From positions 209,882,657 to 209,946,656 of the forward strand of contig NW_026947484.1 in NCBI RefSeq assembly GCF_034190915.1: a stretch of 64,000 nt of DNA, read 5' to 3'. The first letter of the stretch is position 1, and every line of letters starts with the position of its first letter. A program made the translations under genes and the position numbers. Under the pieces are notes generated by a model. That model saw only the letters and a program-made list of their open reading frames with translations. It was not told the DNA's origin and did not search any database. Of the stretch, positions 10,451-23,705 are shown piece after piece. Origin of the DNA: Cavia porcellus (taxonomy: Eukaryota; Chordata; Mammalia; Rodentia; Caviidae).

Positions 10451-11662
10451 CAATGAGAGAAATGATTTCTCATTGCTCTGGTTTTTGCCTTGGACCTAAT
10501 GCAATTCACCTTTATTTACATCATATCCTATTTTGTTTTCAGATTCTGTTTCTCTTTTTCCTTCATCTTCTTCTGACTGAAAATTAACATATATAGCACT
10601 GCACACTGAGATCGGATGAGGGCAGGAATATAAATATGAGTCAGAAGCCCTTACGGTTTGTCTTTTAGGTCTCCCCCAGCTTATTATATAGTGACATCTG
10701 ACTTCTTCAACTAAATTCATTTCTTTAAACAGAAAGAGCTTTATTAGAAAAATATGTTCTTAAATTTCTTTTTAATTTGTCTCTAACCACATCCAGTAAA
10801 ATCATGGGACTCACAGGAAGACAACCTACATATTTCATTTGTACAATAATTTTAAAATGTCTCTATAAATTTAGGCAAGGAGATTTCCATTGTTTCTCTC
10901 CATCTCCTTTTCTCCTACCACTTATTTTGACCCAGGTAAGGAGTTCAGGAACTACATCAAATACACAGAGAAATTAAATTACCTGTATAGAGCAAATTCC
11001 TGCCCTCATAAGGAATATATCTTTGGAATTTATTGCTAAATGATTGATCATTTTTCAAAAAGTAATCACATGACTAATTGATCAGAGAAAATAGACTGAT
11101 AATTTTTTAAAAAGGAGACTGTTTAGGTTTGTTGAAAAAAATTTATGGACTACGACCATTTAATCATCTGCAGTTCATTTCTGTAATGAAGATTGCATCT
11201 AAAGGAATGTCTACATTTTCCTTTTAGGAAAGAAGGGATTTATCATGCTCTAAATACAGAAATTGCAGCGCAGGTTCTCTTTAGTAGGAGAGAGCTCCTG
11301 GACAAAATTCAGCTAGTACAGCAGAACAAATAAGATATTATACGAGTGACAACAACTTCAGCTTTCTCTCTAATGTAAAGAGACAGCCGGCTGGAGGCAC
11401 TTGGGCCACCCACTGTTGGAAATAAAGGTTCCATTTCGCAATACCTTTGATTCACATTTGTGTGGAGGTGAGAATGTGGTTCTCACAGCAGGGACTGGAA
11501 AAGTAACTTAAATTTCATCCACTCACTCCTTCCTTGATTTACAAAGTATTTCTAATCAGAATCTCTGCTAAGGATATGTCAGCCTAAGTTATGTAATAGC
11601 TTTATTTTTGAGGTTTGTTGGACTTTGATTCTTTTCATCAGAAATGGGATCATTTCATAGGT

Positions 11663-11665
<3 letters not shown>
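10451..11665. other. Unique sequence with a possible L2 scrap
   Basis: Mostly unremarkable AT-rich DNA. At about 10975-11025, AGCAAATTCCTGCCCTCATA resembles the antisense L2 3' end (CAGTCCCTGCCCTCAAGGAG), but it is too short for confidence. Confidence 0.35.

Positions 11666-11666
<1 letters not shown>

Positions 11667-11708
<42 letters not shown>
11667..11708. repeat. (GT)n microsatellite, about 21 units
   Basis: An uninterrupted GT run, followed by ATTGTTGTTGTT. Confidence 0.95.
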
Positions 11709-11712
<4 letters not shown>

Positions 11713-14700
11713 GTTGTTGTTTTCTAGCTATGACAGTCACAGGTTAGAATATTTTCCTTCCTAAAATATAGAAGTGATTTTGAAAATAACAAAAATAACT
11801 CTGATATTACTTGGCTCAGCTTTCTATCCTTACTGCAAATGAATATGGTGAAAAGTATTTTCAACACAACGAATTATACTTAAATTGACTGGTTATAATT
11901 CTTGGTTCTTATAGGTATATCATTTGATTCACAAAATATTTTGCACAAAAATATACATTGACTATGGAAAGGTCAGGGAAATATACAAAGCCAGGTCTTC
12001 TCTACATGATCATAGATAGAATTCAAGAAGCGACACATTTGATTTTTGCCCTCCGTCATACTTTCCCTAACTACAAGTTATTCTTGAGCATTTTATAATA
12101 ATGCCATTAGGATAGTTAATTTTGTATGACCCTTCAATTATCTCTTTATCTTATTCTCCACAGAATCAGCACCCGCCTTTCTGTAAGATGAGAACTCAGA
12201 CTTTACACACAGGGATAAAGTCAGAGGGAGGGTATTTGACATTCTCCAGAGAACAGGGTTACAAATCCAGTCATTGGATATGGTTGAGTTCCTTCACATA
12301 AAGGATTATTGAACCATGAGCCAGCCTCAGTTATTTGGATTGCAATACACTTTTCCCAAGAAATAATGCTGTAAAAATAAAATTTACATTAGCAACATGT
12401 TGGTAAACGTTTTGAGGATATATTCAGATAGTTCCTTTCTCCCCATCACTACAGCTTTGCTCAGTCAGGACCTAAAGAGTTTGCTCCATTTTGTTCTAAA
12501 AGTGTAGATATCCATTAGTTTTCTGCAGAAAGTAACAGAAATGCATTGAAAAGTACAGCCTACTTTGTCTAAAGATTGTCCTCCACCAATGAATAACTGT
12601 GGAAGTAAAACAATCTGCCTCTACAAATAAGTTTTGCACCAAAACTTTAAGGTCAGTTTTGTCAGTTTCAGAAGTACTTCATTATCATATTGCCTGTATC
12701 TTTCCCTCTGTACTGTCACAAAGATTCAACATTCCTAAGCCATTTTGACAGAGCAGCTCTTATCTACAACAACTTCGTGTATTTGCTAGCTCACACCAAT
12801 GGGACCAAGGAAACCAAAAGAACTTTCATCTAAAGAACTCTTGCAAGAGTGCCTGTAGCTTATATACTAAGCAAATCACACGAGTGTGGGCATTCTTACC
12901 CTTCACATCTGCCATTACAGATGGGGACAAGGGTTTAGTAAAACCTGCTGTTACAGAAAATGTGCATTCAGTCTATTTGTGTGGGGGAGGGGGAGGACTC
13001 AGAAGTCAAGTTTGTTTGCTCAGAGCCCCTGAATTCTCTTGCTACTTAACAAGAGAACAAAAGCACCACAAGGAAATAAAAATATAATAATGATAATAAA
13101 ACTTGGATTGCAGTATATTAAGAGCTTTCTCCCACCTACAACTCTTGCAAATTCGGCAGTTGAACTCTAGTTTTCAATAATGACATTATATGTAGCTCCA
13201 TAAACGGTCCTATTATTGTTAGATTTGCTGATAGGGCTACCTGGAAAGCCTTCACTCATTCTAGCTCCTGCTGGTTACAGCTCCTTAATTTTGCAGGAGC
13301 TCACTGAAAGGTACTTAGGGTCTTTTCAGAAATCCAGGCAGATTTGAGCATACTCTCTTTTTGTCACTTTGGTATGGTCTCTGTCCATGCACGTCTCTTG
13401 TGAAACACCTATTTATTTAACACATCTATAAATTCTAACTGGTATGGACTTTTCAGAGCTGGAAATATATCTAATTCATGTCTCTATGACTGTTATCAAA
13501 AAAGTAATGGAATAAGATGGTCCCTTAAAAAGAAATGTTTATTCAATTAAATATTTCTCATTGATTCAAAAATCATTGAAAGGAGAAGATTCAGGATAAC
13601 TAACATTCTAATTAATTTAGTAACCTATATACCATAAAACTGATCATAATGTTGTCCCAATTGCATGGAATTGCCTATGTGCAAGATCAAAAGTCCTTAA
13701 AACATAACTTCACATTTTATTAATCTCAAGGATGCATTCCAGGATATCATAAGTTTTATATTAACACTATCCTCCCCTCTACTCCTAGTGAGCAAACCCT
13801 GCCACTGTTGACTGAGGCCAATTATTTATCCATTTAAAGTCTGCACAGGTACTTGGTGAAGATGTATCTGTACAGTCGCTTCTCCCTTCATGGCTGATTG
13901 GCTAAGTCCAACCCTGAGTATTTGCAGTGGGTCCCTTGTTGATACTCCATGAGGGCAAGGTCAGATCAGAGCACAGTGTCTACCAAACCCTGGATTTCTC
14001 TGTGTTTTGAGGACCTGATTTTCACCACTCAGTGAGTGTTCTTGGGAAAGCATGTAACATACTCAGCTGTCTCCATGTAACTCTTCTTCCTTGAGAAGGA
14101 GAAGTTAAGTGCTTGATGAATGACTATGGCAGAAGTAACTGGGTTGCCTGAGTTCGTCACTGTGGAATTGTCCCTGGCCTGCTCTTTGAGACAGAGCAAA
14201 AGACTTGAGGTATAACGTGGTTGTCGAGGGACTTGAATGCTAATCTGATGAATCTGTCTAATTCATAGATAAACTATTAGTAAAGCTGCTGAGCTCTACC
14301 TGAAAGACTGAGGTGGCTCCAGAGCCCTGAGTTCCTATGTGAGCAAACCAAGCTCAGTGTACGGTAAATGGTAAAATGAAATTTAAGCCTAATGCATAGG
14401 AAACCACCACCGGGCCTCTCACTAGGGTCTTTTCCCTGAAATGATTCAGCTAAGGTCATCGCACTGAGTTCCTTTGCATTGTAATTGCTTTCATCTTCAG
14501 AAAGCTCCTTCATCCCTGGCTTCTTGTCCACATAGCAGTGTTAGGGCTGAGTCCTTGTCTGCTGAAGTGCTGAAAAATTTTAATGTGTCCATCTTTTAAC
14601 AGTTTATAATAAAGTTGTAGATGTTAAATTGCTGCCTATCACTTGTGTCTCTCAATTAGCTTTGAATTCTAGAGAGGAAAAAAGGTAGTCATTCATTGAT

Positions 14701-15093
14701 TGTCCTTCCACAACCTGACAATTATTCCGTGGTGTTCAGAGCGAGGAATTTTTCTTTGATTTCCACTCTCTATTTTTGTGTCAGCCCATTCTTTCTAAAC
14801 CTGTGCCACCAGGGAATGACAGACTCTGAAATCTGCCTCTTGTTTTTGAACTGTCCCAATGGCATTGAGTCAAACTGTCATCATCCTGGTTCCCCAAGAG
14901 AGACTTGGTCATTCAGAAGTAAAGTTTATTTGCAACACAGGCCCAGATCTATCTGAATTCTCTAGAAAGGTGTTCAGTGTTCAACTAGCACTCAAAAAAA
15001 AAAAAACACAGAATCTTCCCAAATTCTTTAAAATATCCAGAATATTTGATGGAAGCAGGTGACTTTCATTTTATTCTGTAAAAGAACTTATCT
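11709..15093. other. Long AT-rich unique stretch, no gene recognised
   Basis: No exon-like frame or dominant repeat. At about 12180-12240 a block (CTGTAAGATGAGAACTCAGA) faintly resembles antisense MIR. The 84-codon minus frame at 14531-14277 has no known motif. Confidence 0.4.
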
Positions 15094-15119
15094 ATTATTA
15101 TTATTATTATTATTATTAA
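15094..15119. repeat. (ATT)n microsatellite
   Basis: A run of ATT triplets. Confidence 0.9.
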
Positions 15120-15783
15120 TGACTATAAAGTTGTAATTTATGGGGTACAACTATACTGATCAACTAATAAATAAAAAGAATGATCAGTGTTTATCTTTCC
15201 ATCTGTATTGAGATCCTCTTGGACAAAACCAAAAATAATCAGTCATTGGCAAGTCTAAGTCTGGTAATGTATTCCAATCATGAAAATCTGCATAGACTCT
15301 GATAGACTGGATACTCGGATCTAAATAATGGAGCATCTGCCTCATGTCCCTGAAGTATATTAAGCAGTGCTTAAAGCCAGCCTTGTTTTCTTTCATGGAA
15401 GAAAGCTTAGGCTTTCACCAAACCAGGTGGCATGTTCAGCTGTCTCGTAAATCTCATCTCCTGATGTTCCCATGTGTGATTCACTAATATCATGGATGGC
15501 AGTGGAAACATCAAGGATTAGGAAGGTGGTTCTTCCAGGGTGGAGTTACTGTTATTTCCCAAATGCCAAAAACCCTCCTAAACATTTGGTGGTAGAAAGA
15601 AACTGTTTGTGCACTTCTTCAGGGAAAGTGAAGCCCTTTCATTTTTGGCTTCTCTTAGGATTTCCAAATGTGTCTCCCTTCCGTTGTCTTGGTGATTTCC
15701 TTGCTCATCTGCCATCACAGGTGGTCCTTCCTTTTCACCTGCATCCTCACCCTCTGTTGTTATCAAGTGACTTGGCTGGTGAC
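15120..15783. other. Unique sequence, no gene recognised
   Basis: Open frames at 15184-15396 (minus) and 15472-15795 (plus, 107 codons) show no family motif. I treat them as chance frames in a locally GC-richer stretch. Confidence 0.35.
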
Positions 15784-15848
15784 GATGTAAATTAGTGTTT
15801 ATAGTGATGACATAAATTAGTGTTTATAGGGATGATATAAATTAGTGA
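15784..15848. repeat. 25-bp tandem repeat, about 2.6 copies
   Basis: TAAATTAGTG recurs at 15788, 15813 and 15838. The first two copies share TAAATTAGTGTTTATAG. Confidence 0.85.
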
Positions 15849-17009
15849 CTTTGAAGGTCAAACATGACTGTAGGACAAGAGTGATGAAAACCTTTTTCTG
15901 TGGGAAATTCTACTCAACAGCTATCTAGCAGGTGCACAGGGTGGCAATAGGATGACTTATGATCACATTACACAACCTCCTAATCCTGGTGGTGTTTTCA
16001 TTATCTTTTGTGCTGGGATGAGGTGAAGGCTATCTATACTGGAGGGAAATATAAGCATCAAGCATCCAGACGAGTATATCAAGTCACCTTCAAGTTGATT
16101 TCAAGGTTTCCCACAATGATATAATGTAATATGTTAGATTTTTTGTGTGTGTGCTCATGATGATAGTTCTTTACCTTGCCTCTGGCATTCTCTCCTGAAA
16201 CAAACTTCTAAAATACCCTGGCACTTTGTTCATGGTGGCTTCCCAGTGCCCTTCAGCCCCTGATATGAAACTTAGCAGTTCCCCTCAGTGTATTCTGTCC
16301 CATGTTCTGCCGAGAAGCCATCCTTATCTTGGCAGTGACCCTCTCTCTCAGGCCGCGAGGATGAAGAAGCATTCACTATCAGGAGTTTCAAACTGGAACC
16401 AAGCCCTCCATCATCTTCTGTGCTTGCTTTCAGTTCACAGTGCCTCAAAAACACTATTTCAGCACATTAACCTTGGTTTGTGTTTTAAAATTCTGTTAAG
16501 ATTTTAAATTTTCTGATCGATTTCTGATTGTTCCCATTGCAATATGTGAAGTTTGAGAATTCTCTATTTACCTTTTTGCTGCAGGTCAAAGATTTGGAGT
16601 ATTTTTCTGGGCGAAAAATGAGGAAATGTTTTAATAAGATTGCTTGTGAATGGCCTTGGCTACTCTCTTGCTGCCATAAGTAATTTGAACTCTCCTTATA
16701 TATAATTCATTTGCTCTTCCATCTTAGAGTACATTCACACTGCTTCTGTTTCTTTTCATGTAAATGTTATTTTGTTGGCCTACAAAACATCCCTTTCTTA
16801 TTAGCATGGTTTATTTGTTAGTATATACTATGTTCCAGTCCTTTGCTGGAAATGGACTCACACATTGAGAAGTTGGCTGGAGTCCGGTTTTGTTCTCACT
16901 AATGAGCAAAAACCCAGTCCCAGTTGGGTCTTTCTACTTACCTTCAACAAAACATGCAGCATACAGAGAAAAAGCAAAGTTTAATGCAGGAAATACTGCA
17001 TGAGATTCA
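15849..17009. other. Unique sequence, no gene recognised
   Basis: No repeat or exon signature I can support. A 93-codon frame at 16226-16507 lacks recognisable motifs. Confidence 0.35.
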
Positions 17010-17140
17010 GTGTATCAAGGTGCAAATGGAACCTCTAACTAGAAGTACGACCTCAGTTAATCTCTTCACCTCTCTTCCGATCCCCAGCTTTCTCTTGTCA
17101 AACAAGGATGATGGACTAGATGGTTTCAAATGCATGTTCT
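17010..17140 (+). mobile_element. MIR3-like SINE fragment, sense
   Basis: CGACCTCAGTTAATCTCTTC, then CTTGTCAAACAAGGATGATG and GGACTAGATGGTTTC follow the sense MIR/MIR3 order: CTTGGGCAAGTCACTTAACC, CATCTGTAAAATGAGG, GGACTAGATGATCTC. Confidence 0.65.
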
Positions 17141-18984
17141 CAGTCTAGTTGTCCAAGTTTCCAAGTGTGTTTGTTGCCAGTAAGGCAAAGAACATTAATT
17201 TATTATATATCAGAACTACATGGCAGAGCAGCAAAATTCTTTCCCTATTCTGATTGCTGCTTTATAACATAGATTTTATTATTATGTGAGCCAAGTTTTC
17301 TACAAAGTGTACAAAACCAGAGCTTCTCTGACATTCCAACAAAACCAAGTTCTAACAACATATTTTAGTCTGCTATCTCACCATTTAATATTCTTTTTTC
17401 ACATAAAGATTCTCCATATGGATTTCTCATGATCTTAAAGAAAAGGATATCAGATTATCTAATTTAGACAAAAGGAATAAGAGAATAAATTTTTAATACA
17501 TTTTTTTTTCTTTTCAAGCAGTTAAGTAATTTCATATATTCTAGATTTTACATAAAACTTACTATGTCAGAGTTCCAACTTTTTAGAGCAAATTATTTTA
17601 TAAAATCTTTTAATATGCTTATTGTACTCTTCAAAAATACGTTGCCTTATAGAAGTCCCTAGTATGCATGCTGTTTTATCTGGGGAAACTTAAAAATCTC
17701 AAAATTTTCCATCAGTGTAATCAGTTAGAAACTCAGATGAGGATAATTAGAAAAATGGGTAACTTTAAGGTTGGAGTAGAAAAGAAGGGAAGGAATAGAA
17801 ATCTCCCCCCCTTCCCATCCCCTACTGCCTTAGTGGCTCTTGAGAACAATAAAGAAAACTAAAAATAATACTTAAGAACTTTAGAATTTTACTTTCACTT
17901 TTCTAAGTTAAAGATTTATGTCTGGAATCATGGAGGAGCAAAAGAACCAAAGCTCTAGATGCAAAAAGATGTTAACATCTGAATACAAACTAGACACACA
18001 CAAAAATCCCTCCATACATCCTTAACGAACTAAGGTACATCTGTACGTTTACAATTCAAAATGGAGGAGAGTACCCAAAACAATTTTAGTGAGCAGTCAA
18101 AAATGAAAATCAAGGTAGAGTTGCTATTCCACATGGGTTATTGTGCATGACAAAATGTTCCTAGGTTTCCATGTATTCAATTTTATTTTATTAAATAAAA
18201 AAAAATTAGAAGGATACTCTTTCAATTCTAATGGTCCTAATTTTGTTTTATCTAAGATTTTAAAATTCAAAATTGGTAGTAGATGTTGTATTTTTAAAAT
18301 TACTATAATGTAAGTGTGTTTGGCTTTTGGCTTCTCTGTTTTGTTTGCCAAAGAATGTTTTTCTAGATAGAGGGGGGCTCTCCTTTGATCACTGATAACT
18401 CTCAATCAATGGAGCCCACTGTCATAAATGCTAACTCACTTGTCTACAATTTGTCACCAACACAAGGAATGGCACAGACAACATCAGTGCGGAGGGTTTC
18501 AGTTTCCCAAATCCTGAACACACACTTTCCCTGCTTGTCATTTAAAAATGAAAAAGAAAAATTCTCCTCCTCAGATGCAGAACAGCCAAAAGAGCTTTTC
18601 TCCCTGTTTTACTCTATAAACGCATCACACGTCTATCTACGAGCTAAGTCATGTTAAAATTTCTTTGATTTGAGGTGCTAATCTAAATCAAAACTGGCTA
18701 CTAAGTCCTATGAGCTTTTGCACAAAACATTAAAGCTTAATTTTTGTTTCTTAATCTACCAAATGACAATCAAAATTGATGAAAGCTGAATTAAATAACC
18801 TACAAAATTACTTTCAAAGCACAGATTTTCACTAATAATTTATAATGTGTGCTTATTATTATTCTTTGTCAGGAAACATCGTGATTTCTTATTTCTTATG
18901 TAATAATATTTACATTTTTAGGCAAGACATTCAGAGTCCTGTATAATACTCATTTTCAGGCTTTGTTGCTAACATTTATGGCAT
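17141..18984. other. AT-rich unique sequence, no feature recognised
   Basis: Several 60-90 codon frames on both strands, none with a recognisable domain. A poly(C) run lies near 17806. Confidence 0.4.
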
Positions 18985-19185
18985 AATTTTCCTATGCCAG
19001 AGACATATTAGATATTTACTATCTCATGGAAATCTCATGTCAAGCCTGTGCTAAAGGCGTAATTATCCCAATTTTACAGTTACTTGCTAATACTTGGAAA
19101 GCTGAAGAAATTGGCTCAAACCTACACAGAGTAAAGAGAGTGGACTCATGAATCAAGTCCTGATTGACTGATCCACAATAAACTT
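18985..19185 (-). mobile_element. MIR SINE, antisense, fairly complete
   Basis: CCTATGCCAGAGACATATTA, then ATTATCCCAATTTTACAGTT, AAGCTGAAGAAATTGGCTCA, CCTACACAGAGTAAAGAG and GAATCAAGTCCTGATTG match antisense MIR block by block. Confidence 0.8.
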
Positions 19186-20999
19186 CACTGTCGTGATGTA
19201 CTCCTTCCAAATGCAACTTTTGAAAACCAGCCATCACCCTACCGTGTTCAATTGCCATGCTCAAATACCTGGACAAGTTCCATGACACATACTTTACCTC
19301 ACTGGGAAGCATCTCGATGTTGAGACTCCCGTGGGGGCTGGAGGATGACAGCTGAGTGCCTGGGCTGAGTGGTGGTGATTGCAAGTGCGGCCTTTGGAAA
19401 CATGACCACCAGTTTGGCCCAAGCCAGCAGTACGGCCCCCAGTTATTCTACCTCCGTTTTCACATCCCCAAAAGAGAATAACACTGAACCCTACTCAGAG
19501 TGCTGCTGTGAGAAACACCTAATAAGCACATATGCAGCTTTTAGCGCATTGACTGTCCCCATGCATAAAAATACTATGCCAAGATTGGAGGCTTTGTCAT
19601 CACCATGCCACCCCATCAGCACATCTTGGCAGTTCTGTGTGTCACTGAACTTCAAGCCACCTAAGCATCTGTACCTCTGCCTCCTTCACCTAGTGAGCTG
19701 AACTAGGCTCTCAGAACTACAACCAAACATGCTTTATTAATGAATCTATTTTCATGTGCCTCCCGTGGCCCGCTTTCCTGTGCTTCTTTTTGGCTCGAGC
19801 TCTCTCGTCTTGCTCACGGTGCATTCTAGTATCTCCTTTGAGCGCTTACGATAGTTGCAGTTAACTAATGAGTTTGGTTTAATAAGTGTCAAAATGTCTT
19901 ACTTTTCAGAGGCCATAACCTTTGTGATACTTTATACAGCAAATAGAAAGTGCTTAAGAGCAATTCATTTAATTAGTGAATAATGAATGAGTGAAGGAAT
20001 TTAATGCTTTTCTGTTTTTATTTTTTAATTTGCATAGTTTCATGGTTTGAAAAGCAGTTTGCTTTTTCATTTTTTCCTATGAATTGTTCTGTTTGCATCA
20101 TGATTTTCCAGACTCCCTGGCCACAGGTAATTGACTAAAAATATTTATAGGAACTTCTTATGGTTATATCTGTGCCAATGACAACTAAATTACCAGTTTC
20201 TTCCTCTCTAAATATTAGATTTCTGAAATACAAGTAGATTAACTCCACTAAGGAAACAAGAAATAGCATCTTTTCATGTTTTTCATACCACTTTTAAACT
20301 GCATTTTGAGTGTCTTCCTTGAAATTTGCATAATCGTTCATGAATTTCCTTTCACTTGAATAGCACAGTAATGACAACTTAAAATATATTGTTTGTTGTT
20401 TATTTAAAATGGGTTTCAATTATCAAATGGATTCTATGTATGCACCTGTTTTCATTTTTGCTATGGACTCAATTAGTGATATGATGGTGTGTGCTGGTGC
20501 TGTTTTAGAACAGGGACTTGAAACATACCCTGGTGTACTGAATATATTCTGCAATATACAGCAGCAGTGCTATTTATTCCCACTAAATCATCAAGGATGG
20601 ATCTCTAAAACTTGGAATCTCAAGCATATGTCACCCTAGATTTATCAATATTTATACTGCATATAGCTTAATACATCAAGATTTCATAACATTATGAAGA
20701 TAAAATTGGCTGAGTGGCATTTCTAGCCAACAGTGAACTCTAAACCCTGGAGAAATGCCTCTATTTCTCTGAGCTGAAAACACAGAGAACTTGTGCATTA
20801 ATTTTGCCCCAGCATACAAAAATGTTTTTAAGCAGTATTTTATAGTAAATATACTTGATTCTATTTATGATCTAACTCTACCACCTTAGTGATGTCCATG
20901 CACTAGTAATTCCCATATTTTATATACATTACAAAATTATGAACCTAGAAAATTAGTATAATCTCTACTTACAAGATGGATAAATGCTTTATAAAACCA
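19186..20999. other. Unique sequence, no gene recognised
   Basis: The frames at 19384-19040 (minus, 114 codons) and 19369-19701 (plus, 110 codons) overlap near 19.37 kb, and the first runs over the MIR. Neither contains a known motif. The stretch at 19.3-19.85 kb is somewhat GC-richer than its surroundings. Confidence 0.35.
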
Positions 21000-21150
21000 T
21001 ACAGATCCTTCTAGTCTGTAAAGTAGGTTTCATAGTAGTTCATACCTCTTACAATTGCTGTAAGGATTTGGAAACATAACACATTAAAGAATTTAATAGA
21101 ATTTAGCATATGTTCAATAAATACTAATCATCATCATTTTTATTGCTAGT
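21000..21150 (+). mobile_element. MIR SINE 3' part, sense
   Basis: TCTGTAAAGTAGGTTTCATA, then CATACCTCTTACAATTGCTG, TAAGGATTTGGAAACATAAC and GTTCAATAAATACTAATCAT match sense MIR from the CATCTGTAAAATGGG block to the TCAATAAATG end. Confidence 0.75.
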
Positions 21151-21244
21151 TTAGTTATTTTGTTCATATGTCATTCAGGTGAGCACTTGCTACATGTTAT
21201 TTTCACATGTATTAGTTTATTCCTTTTTACACAACAAGAACATT

Positions 21245-21398
21245 CTCTGGGCACAGTGTCACACACCTGTCATTTCAGCACTCAGGAGGCTGAGGCAGGA
21301 GGACCACTGTGAGTTTGAGACCAGCCTGGCTTTCATAGTGATTTCAAGGCCAGCCTGAACTATGTAATGAGACTTTGTTTCAAAACAAAGCAAAACAA
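21245..21398 (+). mobile_element. B1-type SINE, sense
   Basis: GGGCACAGTGTCACACACCT, then TTTCAGCACTCAGGAGGCTG, AGGCAGGAGGACCACTGTGA, GTTTGAGACCAGCCTGGC, TAGTGATTTCAAGGCCAGCC, TGAGACTTTGTTTC and an A-rich tail. Two CCAGCCTG blocks show the internal duplication of rodent B1. The pol III A and B boxes are recognisable but mutated. Confidence 0.92.
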
Positions 21399-23584
21399 GT
21401 ATTGACAATTAATTAATATTTTTCTACCCTCTGTATTATCACTTTATGAACAGTACATTGGTTGAAATCTGATGTGTTGTCTTGTCTTTATGTATATTAT
21501 AACAGAAGCACCTTCTAGAAATGGCAACTGAGTATTCTTTCTGTCCAATACCGAGTTAGAAATGAAGGAAACAAATATGAATAACGTGATAGGACTGATA
21601 GCTTTTTCATAAAAATTTATCAAAAAATCTTGTATTTTTAAACCAACAACTACAGCCAAATTCTATAGGTATAGAAAAAGAAAATTAGCTTTGTTTAATA
21701 TTATACTTAAAGCATTGATGCCAAAAGAGATACCCTCGAGTTAATTAATAATCTCACATAGCCACAGTTTAATGACTTCCGAAGTAATTAGGGAAATAAA
21801 ACATCCATAAGGTGTGTATATTGAAATGTGTTTCCTTAACAATAGCATCCACTGTGGGTGATGGTTTTAATTTTAGAGCTACATTTTAAAAATTGCTGAG
21901 CCAAAGTTTTAAGCTATAAATAACGATTATTTTTCCGTGTTTATGCTGTATTCAATAACTGGTTTAGATGATTTGCCACAGTCAAGTTTATGGTGCTGCA
22001 GATGTCTTAAAATTGGTACATTCCATATTTTTCTATCTTCTTAGTGGACATGAATGGGTGGAGAACGGAAATAATGTATCAACTTTATAAGCAAAAGAGC
22101 AACTTCATTGGTCCTTCCTTTCCTCAGCAGACTCCCAAACAGACTCCCTTAATTTAAAAAAAAAATGCACTAAAAGTAAAAAGTTGCAGGGTGCACATCT
22201 AGCATGTAACAAGAGCAAGGATGAGGCTGGGGGGCGTCTGTGGTCCAGGTGGGAGAACTTGAATAGTACACTATGGAGAAGGAAAAGCATATAGATGTAA
22301 TCATGTAGAATTTAAGATTAGAACCAAATCTGCATTCAAAAATCACTTTGGGGTCTTAGAAAATGAAGTAGGGCGGACAGAGACCAGAGGTGTGAAGAGC
22401 GATTTGTAGTCAGAACAGGAGCTGAAACAGTGGGAGCCAGGGGTAGAGAAGTTTTAATGAGACAGGGAAGTAAAGAACTAGAAATAACTGTCGGTAGTTA
22501 TCTTTACCTGGTGAGGAAAAGTGAGGAGCAAATCCTTTTGGAATCATTTGTATTTCTATCATATCAATTGTCTCTATTTATGTTTTTCAATTAATAAAGT
22601 ATAAGCATTAAAAACACCCCCCACCCACAAAACACAGATAAAACCTTAATAGACATTAGGCAACCTCACCAAACGAGAGAAATTAATTTTGGAAAATTAG
22701 CACACTACTGAATAAAAACTACACCAGGCTTGAGAGATGTTGGGAGCGGAGACAGAAAAAAGTAATACACACATATTTGCACATGAGACACTATCATATT
22801 GGTTTGTTTCTATTTTCTTTAAAATAGTGACTGTTGTTACTATAAATACTTCTGCATACAACGAAGCTGTAAAGGTGTACAGCATTGATTGATCAGCTCA
22901 TTGGTCTATGGCAAACTTTTCTCTTACTGGACTAGTAAGAACATATATTTGAAGAAAAAGAGCTGGAAAAATTAGTTTCTTTGAAAGTGTGAAAAAGTTG
23001 TAGGGAGAATAAAGAGAAGCCTGTTACTATGCTGCTTTTCAAAAGAGCCAAATCTTGAAAAAGTATAATACTTAAAAAATAGAATTGGCACATTAATATT
23101 ATTCAATCTATAGTGAGATAATTAGTCATAAAATAACTTCACTTAGTTAAATAGAATCTAAATACCTCATTTTAATTGATCATATTTAATTTGTCCCACA
23201 AATGATAAAAATTATAAAATTATTATATGACGCCAATGAAAATTGCACTTGCAGAGGACACATTTCAGCTCATTAGTGGAGGAGCCAATCTTCTCAAGTC
23301 CTTCTTTTGCAAAATGTCACAGTGACATGCGCAGTGAATTTCACTGGATTGGATCCACCACGTGTCAGGACTTAAGTGTGATGGGCAGTACAGTACACCC
23401 GACCAACATGAGGCTGCGAGTTCAGCCTGACCTAAACACAGTGAATAAAAATTGAGTATGAAAAATGTGAAGTCAGAGAGTCATACAAAATAACATTTCC
23501 TCACAGTACTGAGAGTTTTCAGGCATATACAATGTAATGAAAATTGTATTAAACTGCTTTGAGAAAGGGTTCCAAAAATTCTGT
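21399..23584. other. AT-rich unique sequence, no gene recognised
   Basis: Open frames of 60-71 codons only, with no domain signature. A purine-rich stretch at about 22375-22530 resembles no family I know. Confidence 0.4.
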
Positions 23585-23705
23585 CCAGGTTCTGCTGGTG
23601 ACTTAAAATATGACCTTTATGCGCCTTGAAATTCAGTTTTTTCATCTATCTGAAGAGTAGAAGCATTCTGGGAATCATTGTGTAATAAGGTGCATTTGGG
23701 TAGCT
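23585..23705 (+). mobile_element. MIR SINE fragment, sense
   Basis: GCTGGTGACTTAAAATATGA, then TGCGCCTTGAAATTCAGTT and TTTCATCTATCTGAAGAGTA follow the sense MIR core: GCTGTGTGACCTTGGGCAAG, CTCTGTGCCTCAGTTTC, CTCATCTGTAAAATG. Confidence 0.6.

Noticed and set aside
10141..10509. 122-codon minus-strand protein
   Set aside because: The middle is the complement of the GA tract, and the rest has no recognisable motif.
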